NCBI RefSeq assembly: GCF_003946395.1
Contig: NZ_RHNZ01000009.1
Coordinates: 1 to 64,000, forward strand
Reading direction: 5' to 3'
From: Levilactobacillus fuyuanensis
GTDB lineage: Bacteria; Bacillota; Bacilli; Lactobacillales; Lactobacillaceae
Length of the DNA: 64,000 bases
The position numbers and the translations under genes were made by a program. A model generated the notes under the pieces. That model saw only the letters and a list, made by a program, of their open reading frames with translations. It made no database searches and was not told where the DNA came from. This document shows, piece by piece, positions 29,250 to 37,863 of this stretch; the first letter of the stretch is position 1; each line of letters opens with the position of its first letter.

Positions 29250-30557
29250 ATGGAAAAAATTATCGTTCATGGTGGGAACCGCTTAACTGGTGAGGTTAAT
29301 ATCGAAGGCGCAAAGAACGCGGTTTTGCCAATTCTGGCAGCCTCAATCTTGGGTCAAGATGGACTCACCCACTTAGCAAATGTTCCAGTTTTATCTGATG
29401 TATATACGATGAATAAGGTCCTTCGTTTCCTGAACCTGCGCGTTGATTTTAACGAAGAGCGGCGGGAAGTTACCATCGATGCGACCCACCAAGTATCAAG
29501 TGAAGCACCATTTGAATACGTTTCCAAGATGCGAGCATCTATCGTTGTGATGGGCCCGCTGTTGGCACGGCTAGGTCATGCCCGGGTAGCATTACCAGGT
29601 GGTTGTGCGATTGGGACACGTCCGATTGATTTACATTTAAAGGGGCTTGAAGCGTTAGGCGCCCGGATTGAACAGCATGACGGCTACATTGAAGCCTTCG
29701 CTGATCAATTGAAGGGAACACATATTTACTTAGATTTTCCTAGTGTCGGCGCAACGCAAAATATCATGATGGCCGCCTGCCTTGCGCAGGGGACAACTGT
29801 GATTGATAATGTTGCCCGTGAACCAGAAATCGTGGACTTAGCTAACGTCTTGAACAAGATGGGGGCTCATGTTCGTGGTGCCGGGACGGAAACGTTGCGG
29901 ATCGATGGTGTTGAGAAGATGCACGGAACGGAACACAATGTGGTTCAGGACCGAATCGAAGCGGGGACCTTCATGGTCGCTGCGGCATTGACTCAGGGTA
30001 ACGTGCTAATCAAGGACGGTATTGTTGAACATAACAAGCCTTTAATCTCTAAATTGCAGGAAATGGGCGTACAAGTGACTGAAGAAGCCGCTGGTATTCG
30101 GGTCGTTGGTCCAAAAAAGTTATTGCCAACGGATGTCAAAACCTTGCCATATCCTGGATTTCCAACCGACATGCAACCACAAATGACCATTTTACAGCTG
30201 GCTGCTGAGGGGACGAGCACGATGACCGAAACTGTTTTTGAAAATCGGTTTATGCATCTGGAAGAATTACGCCGGATGAATGCCCAGTTCCAAATCAACG
30301 GGCGGACAGTCGTGATGCATGGTCCAACCGACTTCAACGGTGCTGAAGTGGCTGCTACCGATTTGCGGGCAGCCGCAGCGTTGGTTTTGGCTGGTTTGAT
30401 TGCTGACGGGTACACCCAAGTAACGAACTTGAAGTATCTTGATCGGGGCTACTACGACTTCCACAAGAAGTTGACGGCTCTGGGAGCACAGGTCAAACGG
30501 GTCGACTTCCCAGAAGACGACACGGTGGTCTTAAAGAACACGCACGTCAAAAATTAG
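29250..30557 (+). CDS. murA: UDP-N-acetylglucosamine 1-carboxyvinyltransferase
   Basis: 435 residues. Catalytic Cys is C119 in [17 protein letters not shown] (the fosfomycin target), and K22 (EGAKNA) is also conserved. It transfers enolpyruvate from PEP to UDP-GlcNAc, the first committed step of peptidoglycan synthesis. GGAGG precedes the ATG. Low-G+C Gram-positives often have two MurA paralogues; by its place after the atp operon this one is the MurA1 type. Confidence 0.97.
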   Translation: MEKIIVHGGNRLTGEVNIEGAKNAVLPILAASILGQDGLTHLANVPVLSDVYTMNKVLRFLNLRVDFNEERREVTIDATHQVSSEAPFEYVSKMRASIVVMGPLLARLGHARVALPGGCAIGTRPIDLHLKGLEALGARIEQHDGYIEAFADQLKGTHIYLDFPSVGATQNIMMAACLAQGTTVIDNVAREPEIVDLANVLNKMGAHVRGAGTETLRIDGVEKMHGTEHNVVQDRIEAGTFMVAAALTQGNVLIKDGIVEHNKPLISKLQEMGVQVTEEAAGIRVVGPKKLLPTDVKTLPYPGFPTDMQPQMTILQLAAEGTSTMTETVFENRFMHLEELRRMNAQFQINGRTVVMHGPTDFNGAEVAATDLRAAAALVLAGLIADGYTQVTNLKYLDRGYYDFHKKLTALGAQVKRVDFPEDDTVVLKNTHVKN

Positions 30558-30567
30558 AACTTATTTC

Positions 30568-30596
30568 GGGTGGCACTTGTGGCCACCTTTTTATTA
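30568..30596 (+). terminator. Terminator of murA
   Basis: GGTGGC and GCCACC pair across ACTTGTG, followed by five T residues. Confidence 0.85.
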
Positions 30597-30743
30597 TCAC
30601 CAAGGGCGTTGGCACGCGTCAGCACCTGTTTGACCCGAAAGAAGCTCGCGGCAATTTGGATGGTGAAATCAGGGGACGAAACGTTAACAATTTGTTTAGT
30701 TCCCGCCGGAGCACGAGAAACCATTTAGAGTTGCCGGAGATTA

Positions 30744-30752
30744 TGTTATAAT
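30744..30752 (+). promoter_or_regulatory. Extended -10 promoter of mbl
   Basis: TGTTATAAT: a perfect -10 with TG extension; -35-like TTTAGA at 30724-30729, 17 bp upstream. Confidence 0.65.
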
Positions 30753-30796
30753 GAAATGTTGAAAATTGGCATTAAAAATCAGGAGGACGCATAAGT

Positions 30797-31801
30797 ATGG
30801 CGAAAGACATTGGAATTGATTTGGGGACTGCGAACGTTTTGATCTACGTGGTCGGCAAAGGTATCGTATTAAATGAACCATCAGTCGTTGCAATCGATAC
30901 GAAGACTGACAAGGTATTAGCGGTGGGCTCCGAAGCTTATCGAATGGTTGGCCGGACCCCCGGTAACATTCGGGCTATTCGTCCCTTGAAGGATGGGGTC
31001 ATTTCTGATTTCGATATCACTGAAGCCATGCTCTCCTATTTCATCAATAAATTAAGTGTGAAGGGCTTCCTATCCAAGCCTAACATCATGATCTGTGCCC
31101 CAACGAACATCACCGAGATTGAACGGAAGGCCATTATTCAGGCTGCCGAAAAATCTGGTGGGGCCAAGGTCTACCTGGAATACGAACCAAAGGTCGCTGC
31201 CTTGGGTGCCGGAATGGATATCTTCAAGCCTAGCGGTAACATGGTCATCGATATGGGTGGGGGGACGAGTGACATTGCCATCCTTTCCCTAGGGGACATT
31301 GTGGCTAGCCGATCAATTCGGGTCGCTGGTGACCGGATGAACACTGAAATTGTGAACTACCTGAAGCATCACCACAACCTGATTATCGGGGAACGGACCG
31401 CTGAAACCATCAAGATTAAGATTGGGACGGCCTACCCAGAACCCGGTAATGATGAAAAGACCATGGATGTTCGTGGCCGGGACTCTGTCAGTGGAATGCC
31501 TACTGAAACGACGATTACCGCTACTGAAGTTGAATTGGCCATCCACGATTCCGTTGACCAGATTGTGTCTGCTGCTATGTCCGTGTTGGAAACGACACCG
31601 CCAGAGTTGGCTGCGGATATTATCGACCGCGGGATTATGCTGACTGGTGGTGGGGCCTTGCTCGATGGGATCGACAAGCTCTTCTCAGAAAAGCTGACGG
31701 TACCAGTCATCATTTCCGAAGATCCACTGGATAACGTGGCCAAGGGTGCTGGAGTGCTTCTGGAGCACATGGATACCAAGACTGCTAAGGAAAATAACTA
31801 A
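30797..31801 (+). CDS. mbl: MreB-like actin, Mbl type
   Basis: 334 residues of the bacterial actin family: phosphate 1 loop [10 protein letters not shown], phosphate 2 IDMGGGTSDIAI and adenosine motif TGGGALLDGI. It polymerises into membrane-associated filaments that guide the elongation machinery. A second MreB is encoded at 59735 beside mreCD. This copy sits with yidD and rodA as the Mbl paralogue does in lactobacilli, so the Mbl label rests on context and on differences such as LEYEPKVAALGAG. AGGAGG precedes the ATG. Confidence 0.9.
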   Translation: MAKDIGIDLGTANVLIYVVGKGIVLNEPSVVAIDTKTDKVLAVGSEAYRMVGRTPGNIRAIRPLKDGVISDFDITEAMLSYFINKLSVKGFLSKPNIMICAPTNITEIERKAIIQAAEKSGGAKVYLEYEPKVAALGAGMDIFKPSGNMVIDMGGGTSDIAILSLGDIVASRSIRVAGDRMNTEIVNYLKHHHNLIIGERTAETIKIKIGTAYPEPGNDEKTMDVRGRDSVSGMPTETTITATEVELAIHDSVDQIVSAAMSVLETTPPELAADIIDRGIMLTGGGALLDGIDKLFSEKLTVPVIISEDPLDNVAKGAGVLLEHMDTKTAKENN

Positions 31802-31834
31802 CAGTCTGTGGTTAACACAGGAGGGGGCATCGCG

Positions 31835-32128
31835 ATGAAATGGTTACTGACGAAGCTGGTTCGTGGTTATCAACGGTTCATTTCACCGCTGTTTCCGCCG
31901 ACCTGTCGGTATTACCCGACATGTTCGAATTACATGTTACAGGCGTTAACCAAGCATGGTGCAGTTAAGGGCGGCCTGATGGGGCTGGCGCGCATCCTGC
32001 GTTGTCACCCCTTCGTCCGCGGCGGCGTTGATCCCGTACCGGATCACTTTACCTTACGCCGGAACTTCGCGGCCGAACAAGCTTACCGCAAGGAAATGGG
32101 CCTTGATAAAAATTCCCCCACTAAATAA
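31835..32128 (+). CDS. yidD: Membrane protein insertion efficiency factor YidD
   Basis: 97 residues from the ATG behind GGAGGGGG; nine upstream codons lack a ribosome site. YidD hallmarks are [20 protein letters not shown] with its Cys residues, then NYMLQAL and RCHPF. It is a small peripheral membrane protein that assists YidC-mediated insertion. It follows mbl by 33 bases and is likely cotranscribed. Confidence 0.94.
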   Translation: MKWLLTKLVRGYQRFISPLFPPTCRYYPTCSNYMLQALTKHGAVKGGLMGLARILRCHPFVRGGVDPVPDHFTLRRNFAAEQAYRKEMGLDKNSPTK

Positions 32129-32140
32129 AGGAGAGTTGGC

Positions 32141-32365
32141 ATGAGTAAACGAGAAAAAGCAGTGCAAGTCACAGTTGATGAACAAAAATTGCCAGAAGGC
32201 GAAACGATGTCTATCTTAAAGATCGGCGACGAGACGATTGGGACGGTTAAGCCAGATGGTGACCGCTTTGAAGCGCAGCTCAATGACGGTGACGTCTACC
32301 GTGCAAAGACGGTCGACGAAGGTGTCGAACTGCTCTTACGGGACTACCACCTGCATCGCGGTTAA
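32141..32365 (+). CDS. DUF2969 family protein
   Basis: 74 residues, soluble and acidic, with the family pattern of a beta-rich core (SILKIGDETIGTVKPDGDRFEA) and a C-terminal helix (DEGVELLLRDYHLH). Found only in lactic acid bacteria, usually beside yidD and rodA as here. Function unknown. AAGGAGAG precedes the ATG. Confidence 0.85.
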   Translation: MSKREKAVQVTVDEQKLPEGETMSILKIGDETIGTVKPDGDRFEAQLNDGDVYRAKTVDEGVELLLRDYHLHRG

Positions 32366-32382
32366 TAATTTTTAGTAAAGTT

Positions 32383-32420
32383 GGCCGCAGTGAATCGTTT
32401 AAATTCACTGCGGCCTTTAT
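32383..32420 (+). terminator. Terminator after DUF2969
   Basis: GGCCGCAGTGAAT (32383-32395) is the exact complement of ATTCACTGCGGCC (32403-32415), followed by a T-rich exit. Confidence 0.9.
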
Positions 32421-32459
32421 ACTTAGGAGTATCTTAGTTTGAAATAAGGAGCAATCATT

Positions 32460-33665
32460 GTGGCAAAGAATGCGACAGAACAACGGACCGAGACGGATTC
32501 CCGGATCGACTGGGGAATTATCTTCTGTGTCCTGATGTTAGCCCTGATTGGGTTAGCATCCATCTATGTAGCGGCGACCCACGATAGTAGTGCCACGAGT
32601 ATTACATCTGCTGTGGTCTCACAGTTAGTCTGGTACGTTATTGGGACGGTTGCCATCATTATCATCATGCAATTCGACTCCGAACAGTTGTGGAAGGTGG
32701 CGCCGGTGCTATATGGGCTGGGAATTTTCCTGCTGGCGGCCGTGCTGATTTTCTACAGTCGGGCGTACTATATCAACACCGGTGCTCGGAGTTGGTTTGC
32801 CATCGGGTCGTTGACCTTCCAGCCATCCGAAGTTATGAAGCCCGCCTTCATCCTGATGTTGGCGCGGGTCGTAACGGAACATAACAACCAGAATCCACTG
32901 CACACGGTGCGGACGGACTGGGTGTTGATCGGAAAGCTGATTCTCTGGACCTTACCGGTAGCCGTCCTGTTGAAATTACAAAATGACTTCGGGACCATGC
33001 TAGTGTTCTTCGCCATCGTAGGTGGGGTTTTACTGGTCTCCGGAATTACCTGGAAGATCATTGCCCCCGCGTTTGCGATTGTCGGGGGTGTCGGGGGAAC
33101 CGCGCTGGCGCTGGTTACCACCGATGCCGGGCGAAAGATCTTGGAGAAGATTGGCTTTCAAGCCTACCAATTCTCCCGGGTTGACACCTGGTTACACCCC
33201 TCACAAGATACCTCGAACAACGGGTATCAGCTGTGGCAAAGTATGAAGGCGATTGGGTCCGGGGGTATCTTTGGGACCGGATTCAATGTCTCGCACGTCT
33301 ACGTGCCCGTTCGGGAATCCGATATGATTTTCTCCGTGATCGGTGAAAACTTCGGGTTCATCGGGGGTTGTATTTTGATCTTCCTGTACTTCCTGTTGAT
33401 CTATCAAATGGTTCGCGTGACTTTCGATACCAAGAACGTCTTCTACGCCTACATTTCCACTGGGGTTATCATGATGATTCTCTTCCACGTGTTTGAAAAC
33501 ATTGGGATGAGCATTGGGCTCCTGCCACTGACCGGTATTCCATTGCCGTTTGTTAGTCAAGGGGGGTCAGCTCTGATTGGGAACCTCATCGGAATTGGCT
33601 TAATCATGTCGATGCGTTATCATTATAAGAGTTATATGTTTAGTCGTAATGACGCATTTAAATAA
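32460..33665 (+). CDS. rodA: Rod-shape SEDS glycosyltransferase RodA
   Basis: 401 residues from GTG (AAGGAG upstream) with about ten membrane helices. SEDS motifs are FQPSEVMKPAFI, NDFGTMLVFF and the loop with the conserved Asp (VRESDMIFSVIGENFGF), then GIPLPFVSQGGS. SEDS proteins polymerise lipid II into glycan strands with a class B PBP partner. The nearby mbl and the loop type favour RodA (elongation) over FtsW (division). Confidence 0.92.
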   Translation: MAKNATEQRTETDSRIDWGIIFCVLMLALIGLASIYVAATHDSSATSITSAVVSQLVWYVIGTVAIIIIMQFDSEQLWKVAPVLYGLGIFLLAAVLIFYSRAYYINTGARSWFAIGSLTFQPSEVMKPAFILMLARVVTEHNNQNPLHTVRTDWVLIGKLILWTLPVAVLLKLQNDFGTMLVFFAIVGGVLLVSGITWKIIAPAFAIVGGVGGTALALVTTDAGRKILEKIGFQAYQFSRVDTWLHPSQDTSNNGYQLWQSMKAIGSGGIFGTGFNVSHVYVPVRESDMIFSVIGENFGFIGGCILIFLYFLLIYQMVRVTFDTKNVFYAYISTGVIMMILFHVFENIGMSIGLLPLTGIPLPFVSQGGSALIGNLIGIGLIMSMRYHYKSYMFSRNDAFK

Positions 33666-33682
33666 AGAGGAGATCAGATAAT

Positions 33683-33985
33683 ATGGCTGAAATGGTAAAG
33701 TATTTTTGGACAAAATCAGTTGCTGATGGCACCCGAATTGGTTTAACCACTGAAGGGCAAGACGAGTTAGGCACCATCAAATTCGCCAAGTTACCTGCAG
33801 TTGGCGACACGGTCAAGAAGGGTGAAAACCTATTGAGCGTGGAAGCTGATAAGGCTGTTTCCGACATCCAAAGCCCAGTTTCTGGTAAAGTTGCCGCCGT
33901 TAACCCAGCGTTAGCTAGCGACTTCGATGCCTTAAACGGAAGCGATACTGACGCCGCTTGGTTTGTGGACGTCCAAGAAGCTTAA
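33683..33985 (+). CDS. gcvH: GcvH-like lipoyl-domain protein
   Basis: 100 residues, shorter than standard GcvH (about 125). The lipoylation lysine is K57 in VEADKAVSDIQSPVSGKV. GcvH carries the lipoyl-aminomethyl group in glycine cleavage and in Firmicutes also relays lipoate to other enzymes. No gcvT or gcvP is nearby, so a lipoyl-relay or stand-alone role is more likely; this is inference. AGAGGAG precedes the ATG, 17 bases after rodA. Confidence 0.88.
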   Translation: MAEMVKYFWTKSVADGTRIGLTTEGQDELGTIKFAKLPAVGDTVKKGENLLSVEADKAVSDIQSPVSGKVAAVNPALASDFDALNGSDTDAAWFVDVQEA

Positions 33986-33997
33986 TTAGAGTGATCG

Positions 33998-34035
33998 AAC
34001 CGGTTCGGCCCCGCGTGGAGTTGAACCGGTTTTTG
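33998..34035 (+). terminator. Terminator of rodA-gcvH
   Basis: AACCGGTTC (33998-34006) and GAACCGGTT (34023-34031) are exact complements followed by TTTT. Confidence 0.85.
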
Positions 34036-34057
34036 CGTTTTCTAGGGGAAGCCCATG

Positions 34058-34272
34058 ATTGTGACTACCGCCTCCGGCTACCAGGGGTTCTGGTTGCTAT
34101 GGGGATCGCCTGCAGCCGAAGGGCGGGCTTCCGGCTCGGTTGGGAACCTCGCGAAGTTCATGCGAGTTTCCCAACTCGTCCCACGCTGTAACCCCGGGGA
34201 GAAGTAAGCGCCCGGGGTAACACCGTCGTCACAGCAACCGTCACCCCTGGCCTCCTGCGGCTAGGCAACAAT
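34058..34272 (-). repeat. Dispersed structured element, copy 3
   Basis: Minus-orientation copy. Closing helix CCAGGGGT/ACCCCTGG, hairpin ACCCCGGG/CCCCGGGGT with the GCTT loop, long hairpin GTTGGGAAACTCGCA/TCGCGAGGTTCCCAAC, and the GGAAGCCCG...GGCTGCAGGCG block. The outer arms are ATTGT/ACAAT. The base changes relative to copies 1 and 2 fall on both sides of each helix. A 78-codon frame across it is an artefact. Confidence 0.9.
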
Positions 34273-34436
34273 GATGAACTTACCTAGATCAGCAAAACTG
34301 GTTCAACTGGCGTGGTTGCCAATCCGTTTGGTTGCCAGAACAGGTCTGATCTCCGGTGACCAAGATTAATCATGTCTAACTTCACCATGCCACCACCCCT
34401 GAAACCGGTTCCTTAGGCCTTTGCCTGCGAGTCGGG

Positions 34437-34442
34437 TATAAT
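34437..34442 (+). promoter_or_regulatory. -10 box of the SPFH gene
   Basis: A perfect TATAAT, 33 bases before the ATG. The -35 is not clear. Between repeat copy 3 and this box (34273-34436) I see no gene. Confidence 0.5.
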
Positions 34443-34475
34443 GGAAGTAGCTATTATAGAAATGGAGTGAGTAAC

Positions 34476-35327
34476 ATGGCAGAAAAGAATGTGTTTCACA
34501 TCAACGGCTACTTGGGCCTGTTGATTGTTCTGGCTTTGTTCATCGGTGGGGGTTGGATGATTTTTGAAGGCATCATGGTCCCATTAGCCATTATTATTTT
34601 AGTCTTAGCCGTCTTGGCTGCCAGCAGTTTGACGATTATTAGTCCTAATCAATCCAAGGTGCTGACGTTCTTTGGCCGTTACATTGGGACGATTCGAGAG
34701 GCCGGCCTGTACTTAACGGTGCCACTAACAAATAAGTCAACGGTCTCACTGCGAGTTCGGAACTTCAATAGTGCCATCTTGAAGGTCAACGACCTCCAGG
34801 GGAACCCCGTTGAAATTGCGGCGGTGATCGTCTTTAAAGTTGTCGATACCAGTAAGGCCTTATTCTCCGTGGAAGACTACGAACAATTCGTAGAGATTCA
34901 AAGTGAATCAGCTATCCGCCACGTGGCCTCCGAATACGCCTACGATAACTTTGGCGATGGCGAGGCCCTGACGTTACGGAGCAATCCGACCGAGGTTTCC
35001 AACCATTTAACGGAAGAATTACAGGAACGGTTGAATGTGGCCGGAGTCAAGATTATTGAAACCCGTTTGACGCACTTAGCCTACGCCACCGAAATTGCTT
35101 CAGCAATGTTGCAGCGGCAACAATCACAGGCTATCCTGTCCGCTCGGAAGATTATCGTGGAAGGGGCCGTATCGATTACTGAGGGGGCTATCAGCCGCTT
35201 GGCCAATGAAACCGATTTGGAACTCAGCGACAATCAAAAATTACAACTGATTAACAACATGATGGTGTCCATCATCAATGAACGGGGATCCCAACCGGTC
35301 ATTAATACTGGTAAAATAGAGTCATAA
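34476..35327 (+). CDS. SPFH/prohibitin-domain membrane protein
   Basis: 283 residues from the ATG behind GGAGTGA. Two N-terminal hydrophobic helices (about 11-30 and 33-50) anchor it. The SPFH domain starts at SLTIISPNQSKVLTFFGRYIGT and runs through VRNFNSAILKVNDLQGNPVEIAAVIVFKV in separate strands. A helical C-terminal part carries ERLNVAGVKIIETRLTHLAY. Related to the stomatin-like YdjI/HflK group. It is likely a membrane-domain scaffold or stress protein. It stands alone between two intergenic repeats. Confidence 0.87.
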   Translation: MAEKNVFHINGYLGLLIVLALFIGGGWMIFEGIMVPLAIIILVLAVLAASSLTIISPNQSKVLTFFGRYIGTIREAGLYLTVPLTNKSTVSLRVRNFNSAILKVNDLQGNPVEIAAVIVFKVVDTSKALFSVEDYEQFVEIQSESAIRHVASEYAYDNFGDGEALTLRSNPTEVSNHLTEELQERLNVAGVKIIETRLTHLAYATEIASAMLQRQQSQAILSARKIIVEGAVSITEGAISRLANETDLELSDNQKLQLINNMMVSIINERGSQPVINTGKIES

Positions 35328-35484
35328 TGAATTGTCGTTAAATGATATGTCTGCGGATAAAATTGACTTAGTCTACTCAAGAAGCTAATGAATTTAGAAA
35401 ACATTTGAATCGTTTCGGCAGGGATTACTGGACAGGACACTTTAGTGATTTTTTTAGGTGGCGAGTTTTATAAGATACCACTAG

Positions 35485-35525
35485 TCCTAGCAGGCGGAAC
35501 CCTGACAGCCGCAGGCGATAATTAC
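35485..35525 (+). repeat. Half-copy of the dispersed element
   Basis: GCGGAACCCTGACAGCCGCA and the bases that follow match the 3' closing half of copy 2 almost exactly. The 5' half is absent. The rest of 35328-35577 has no gene. Confidence 0.7.
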
Positions 35526-35577
35526 CGGCAAGCTTATTCACAGGAAGCAGAAAGAAAAATCACTGGAGGGTAACAAG

Positions 35578-36549
35578 ATGGATGAACAGATAGGGGAGTT
35601 GCAGCAGCAACTCGCGACCCTGAACGAAGAGTTAAAGAATGGGACGGTTTTCCAGTCCCTGGGGCCGCGGCTGGGGCAATTGATGGATGGTATCCACCGG
35701 CGGCGACGCACCCCCGTCACGTTACCCGATGATCAGGATGGGATCGAGGAACTCCTGAATACCCTGCGCGGCCGGCTCGAAAAGAATCAGCCGTTGGAGA
35801 TTTCACTCAAGGACTTGGACTTTCTGATTCACCACCTGGCGTCACCTAATCCTACTATTCGGTATAACGGGATTAATTTTACCGTTTACGATGCGTTGCA
35901 GCAAAATGCTTTGGGCGTTAACGACATGGTGACCTTGGTTAACTTCCTGAGTCGTGACGAAGCCCTGTTCAGTCATATTCTTGAACCCACCAACGCGGCC
36001 GTCTTTGGCCGGGCCGGGTCGGCTTCCTTACTGGCGGTCGCGCTTCACTTTGTCGCGGAGAACGATGCCCAGGGGATGTTGGACTACAACCACCTAGTTA
36101 ATCAGGTGGCGACCTACATCTGTCTGGAGACCGATACCCGAGGCTTTGTCAATCAGCAGGGATGGGCGCACGCTTACGCCGCAATTATTGATCTGCTGAC
36201 AGTGTTGGCGGAGACGGATATTTTGCCGCGAGCCGACAAGCTCTTCCTGCTGATGACCTTGATTGAACGTCTAAAGCGCCTGACGACACCGCTGATCTAT
36301 GGGGAAAATGATCGGATGGCCAACTACTTTGTGACGTTGACCAATCGGCATCCGTTGTATGAGACGGCGCTACTGAACGCCCTGAAGCAGTGGCGGTTGG
36401 CTGTGGCTCGTCGTCGGCGACCGGATAGCCTGGCTGGCTGGAATCAGTTCTTTAACCGCAAGCGGTTGTCCGATGCCCTCCGTCTGAGAAATGATACCAG
36501 TCCGAAGCTCAAGAAATATTTAAACTCAACTATCGATTTTTTAGGCTGA
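35578..36549 (+). CDS. DUF2785 family protein
   Basis: 323 residues, soluble and largely alpha-helical. The family signature is DTRGFVNQQGWAHAYAAIIDLLTVLA, seen here in parts as DTRGFVNQQGW and HAYAAIIDLL. The N-terminus is a coiled coil (EQIGELQQQLATLNEEL) and the C-terminus is strongly basic (RRRRPDSLAGW, RKRLSD). No enzyme motif is known for the family. GGAGGG precedes the ATG. It is directly upstream of ddl but with its own spacing, so joint transcription is uncertain. Confidence 0.8.
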   Translation: MDEQIGELQQQLATLNEELKNGTVFQSLGPRLGQLMDGIHRRRRTPVTLPDDQDGIEELLNTLRGRLEKNQPLEISLKDLDFLIHHLASPNPTIRYNGINFTVYDALQQNALGVNDMVTLVNFLSRDEALFSHILEPTNAAVFGRAGSASLLAVALHFVAENDAQGMLDYNHLVNQVATYICLETDTRGFVNQQGWAHAYAAIIDLLTVLAETDILPRADKLFLLMTLIERLKRLTTPLIYGENDRMANYFVTLTNRHPLYETALLNALKQWRLAVARRRRPDSLAGWNQFFNRKRLSDALRLRNDTSPKLKKYLNSTIDFLG

Positions 36550-36634
36550 AATTTACCGAAAAATATATTCAATTTTTTGGAGAAATGGTATACTGTAGGC
36601 TAACCGAAATATAAACGATAGGATGAGTGACAAA

Positions 36635-37777
36635 ATGGATACAAAAACAAAGTTACATGTAGGTCTATTATTCGGTGGTAATTCTTCGGAACATGACGTT
36701 TCAAAGCGTTCAGCCCACAACATCTATGACGCAATGGACAAGTCACGTTACAACGTTAGTTTATTCTTACTGACGCGTGATGGCTTCGTTTTAAGCGATG
36801 CCGCTTCCCGGCGCGTCTTTGATGGTGAAGATGAGGCAACAGTCGCTGCTGAAGAACAAACCCAAGTAGACGCTACGAACCCATTGGCACCCATTTGGAA
36901 TTTATCTCAAGCAAAGGATATTGATGTTTTCTTCCCAATTATTCATGGTAACTTGGGTGAAGACGGTACGATCCAAGGGCTTTTCCGCTTACTGAAAAAG
37001 CCTTTCGTGGGAAGTGGCGTCTTGGCATCAGCGACGGCCTTTGATAAGGATATGACGAAGCAGGTTCTGACGACCCACGGCATTCGGAACACGAAGTACG
37101 TGGTCATCACACCTGAAAACCGCGACGACTACGATTACGCCACGGTTTCAGAAAAGTTGGGGACAAACGTCTTCATCAAGCCTGCCAACCAAGGATCCTC
37201 AGTCGGTATTCATAAAGCCGGAAACGAAGAAGAATTTAACGCAGGTGTCGCTGATGCCTTCCGTTATGACTTCAAGGTAATGGTTGAAGAAACGATTGCA
37301 GGTCCCGAGGAAGTCGAAATTTCCATTTTGGGTAACGAACATCCCCAAGCATCCAAGTTGGGTGCTATCCGGGTGCCAGAATCCGATGTGTTCTACGACT
37401 ACAACAACAAGTTCGTTGATGCCAGTGGTGTGACCTTCGAAGTGCCAGTTGAATTACCAGCTGAGCTCACGACGGAAATTACGACGATGGGTCTGCGAGC
37501 ATACGCTGCCCTGGGCTTAAAAGGGATGGCGCGGATCGACTATTTGGTTTCTAAGGATGGCGTGCCTTACGTCGGTGAGGTCAACACCTTACCGGGGTTC
37601 ACCAACATCAGCTTGTACCCACAACTGTGGCAAGCTTCCGGTATCAGTTATGCGGACTTAATTGACCGTTTGATTGAACTGGCCTTGGAAGAATTCAAGT
37701 ATCAAGATGAATTGGCTTACGATTTCATTCCGTTAGATAATGACTCGGCTGCATCAACTTACAAGCCGAAAAAGTAG
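36635..37777 (+). CDS. ddl: D-alanine--D-lactate type ligase
   Basis: 380 residues from the ATG that has AGGATGAG upstream; an ATG four codons earlier has no ribosome site. ATP-grasp ligase landmarks are LLFGGNSSEHDVS, FPIIHGNLGEDGT, KPANQGSSVG and GEVNTLPGFT. The key residue is F260 in FYDYNNKF, where D-Ala-D-Ala ligases have Tyr. That Tyr-to-Phe change is the known determinant of D-Ala-D-Lac synthesis in Leuconostoc and lactobacilli, and underlies their intrinsic vancomycin resistance. The product feeds MurF in peptidoglycan synthesis. Confidence 0.94.
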   Translation: MDTKTKLHVGLLFGGNSSEHDVSKRSAHNIYDAMDKSRYNVSLFLLTRDGFVLSDAASRRVFDGEDEATVAAEEQTQVDATNPLAPIWNLSQAKDIDVFFPIIHGNLGEDGTIQGLFRLLKKPFVGSGVLASATAFDKDMTKQVLTTHGIRNTKYVVITPENRDDYDYATVSEKLGTNVFIKPANQGSSVGIHKAGNEEEFNAGVADAFRYDFKVMVEETIAGPEEVEISILGNEHPQASKLGAIRVPESDVFYDYNNKFVDASGVTFEVPVELPAELTTEITTMGLRAYAALGLKGMARIDYLVSKDGVPYVGEVNTLPGFTNISLYPQLWQASGISYADLIDRLIELALEEFKYQDELAYDFIPLDNDSAASTYKPKK

Positions 37778-37789
37778 ATTTTACTGATG

Positions 37790-37828
37790 ACCGGTATGGA
37801 GCGGAGACGTTTCATACCGGTTTTTTTT
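37790..37828 (+). terminator. Terminator of ddl
   Basis: ACCGGTATG and CATACCGGT are exact complements, followed by a run of eight T residues. Confidence 0.92.
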
Positions 37829-37863
37829 GTTGGTTCGTGACTGTGTAAGGGGAGGCCGTTGTT

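Noticed and set aside
33958-34191. 78-codon frame across the gcvH terminator and repeat copy 3
   Set aside because: It runs through a rho-independent terminator and the non-coding element.
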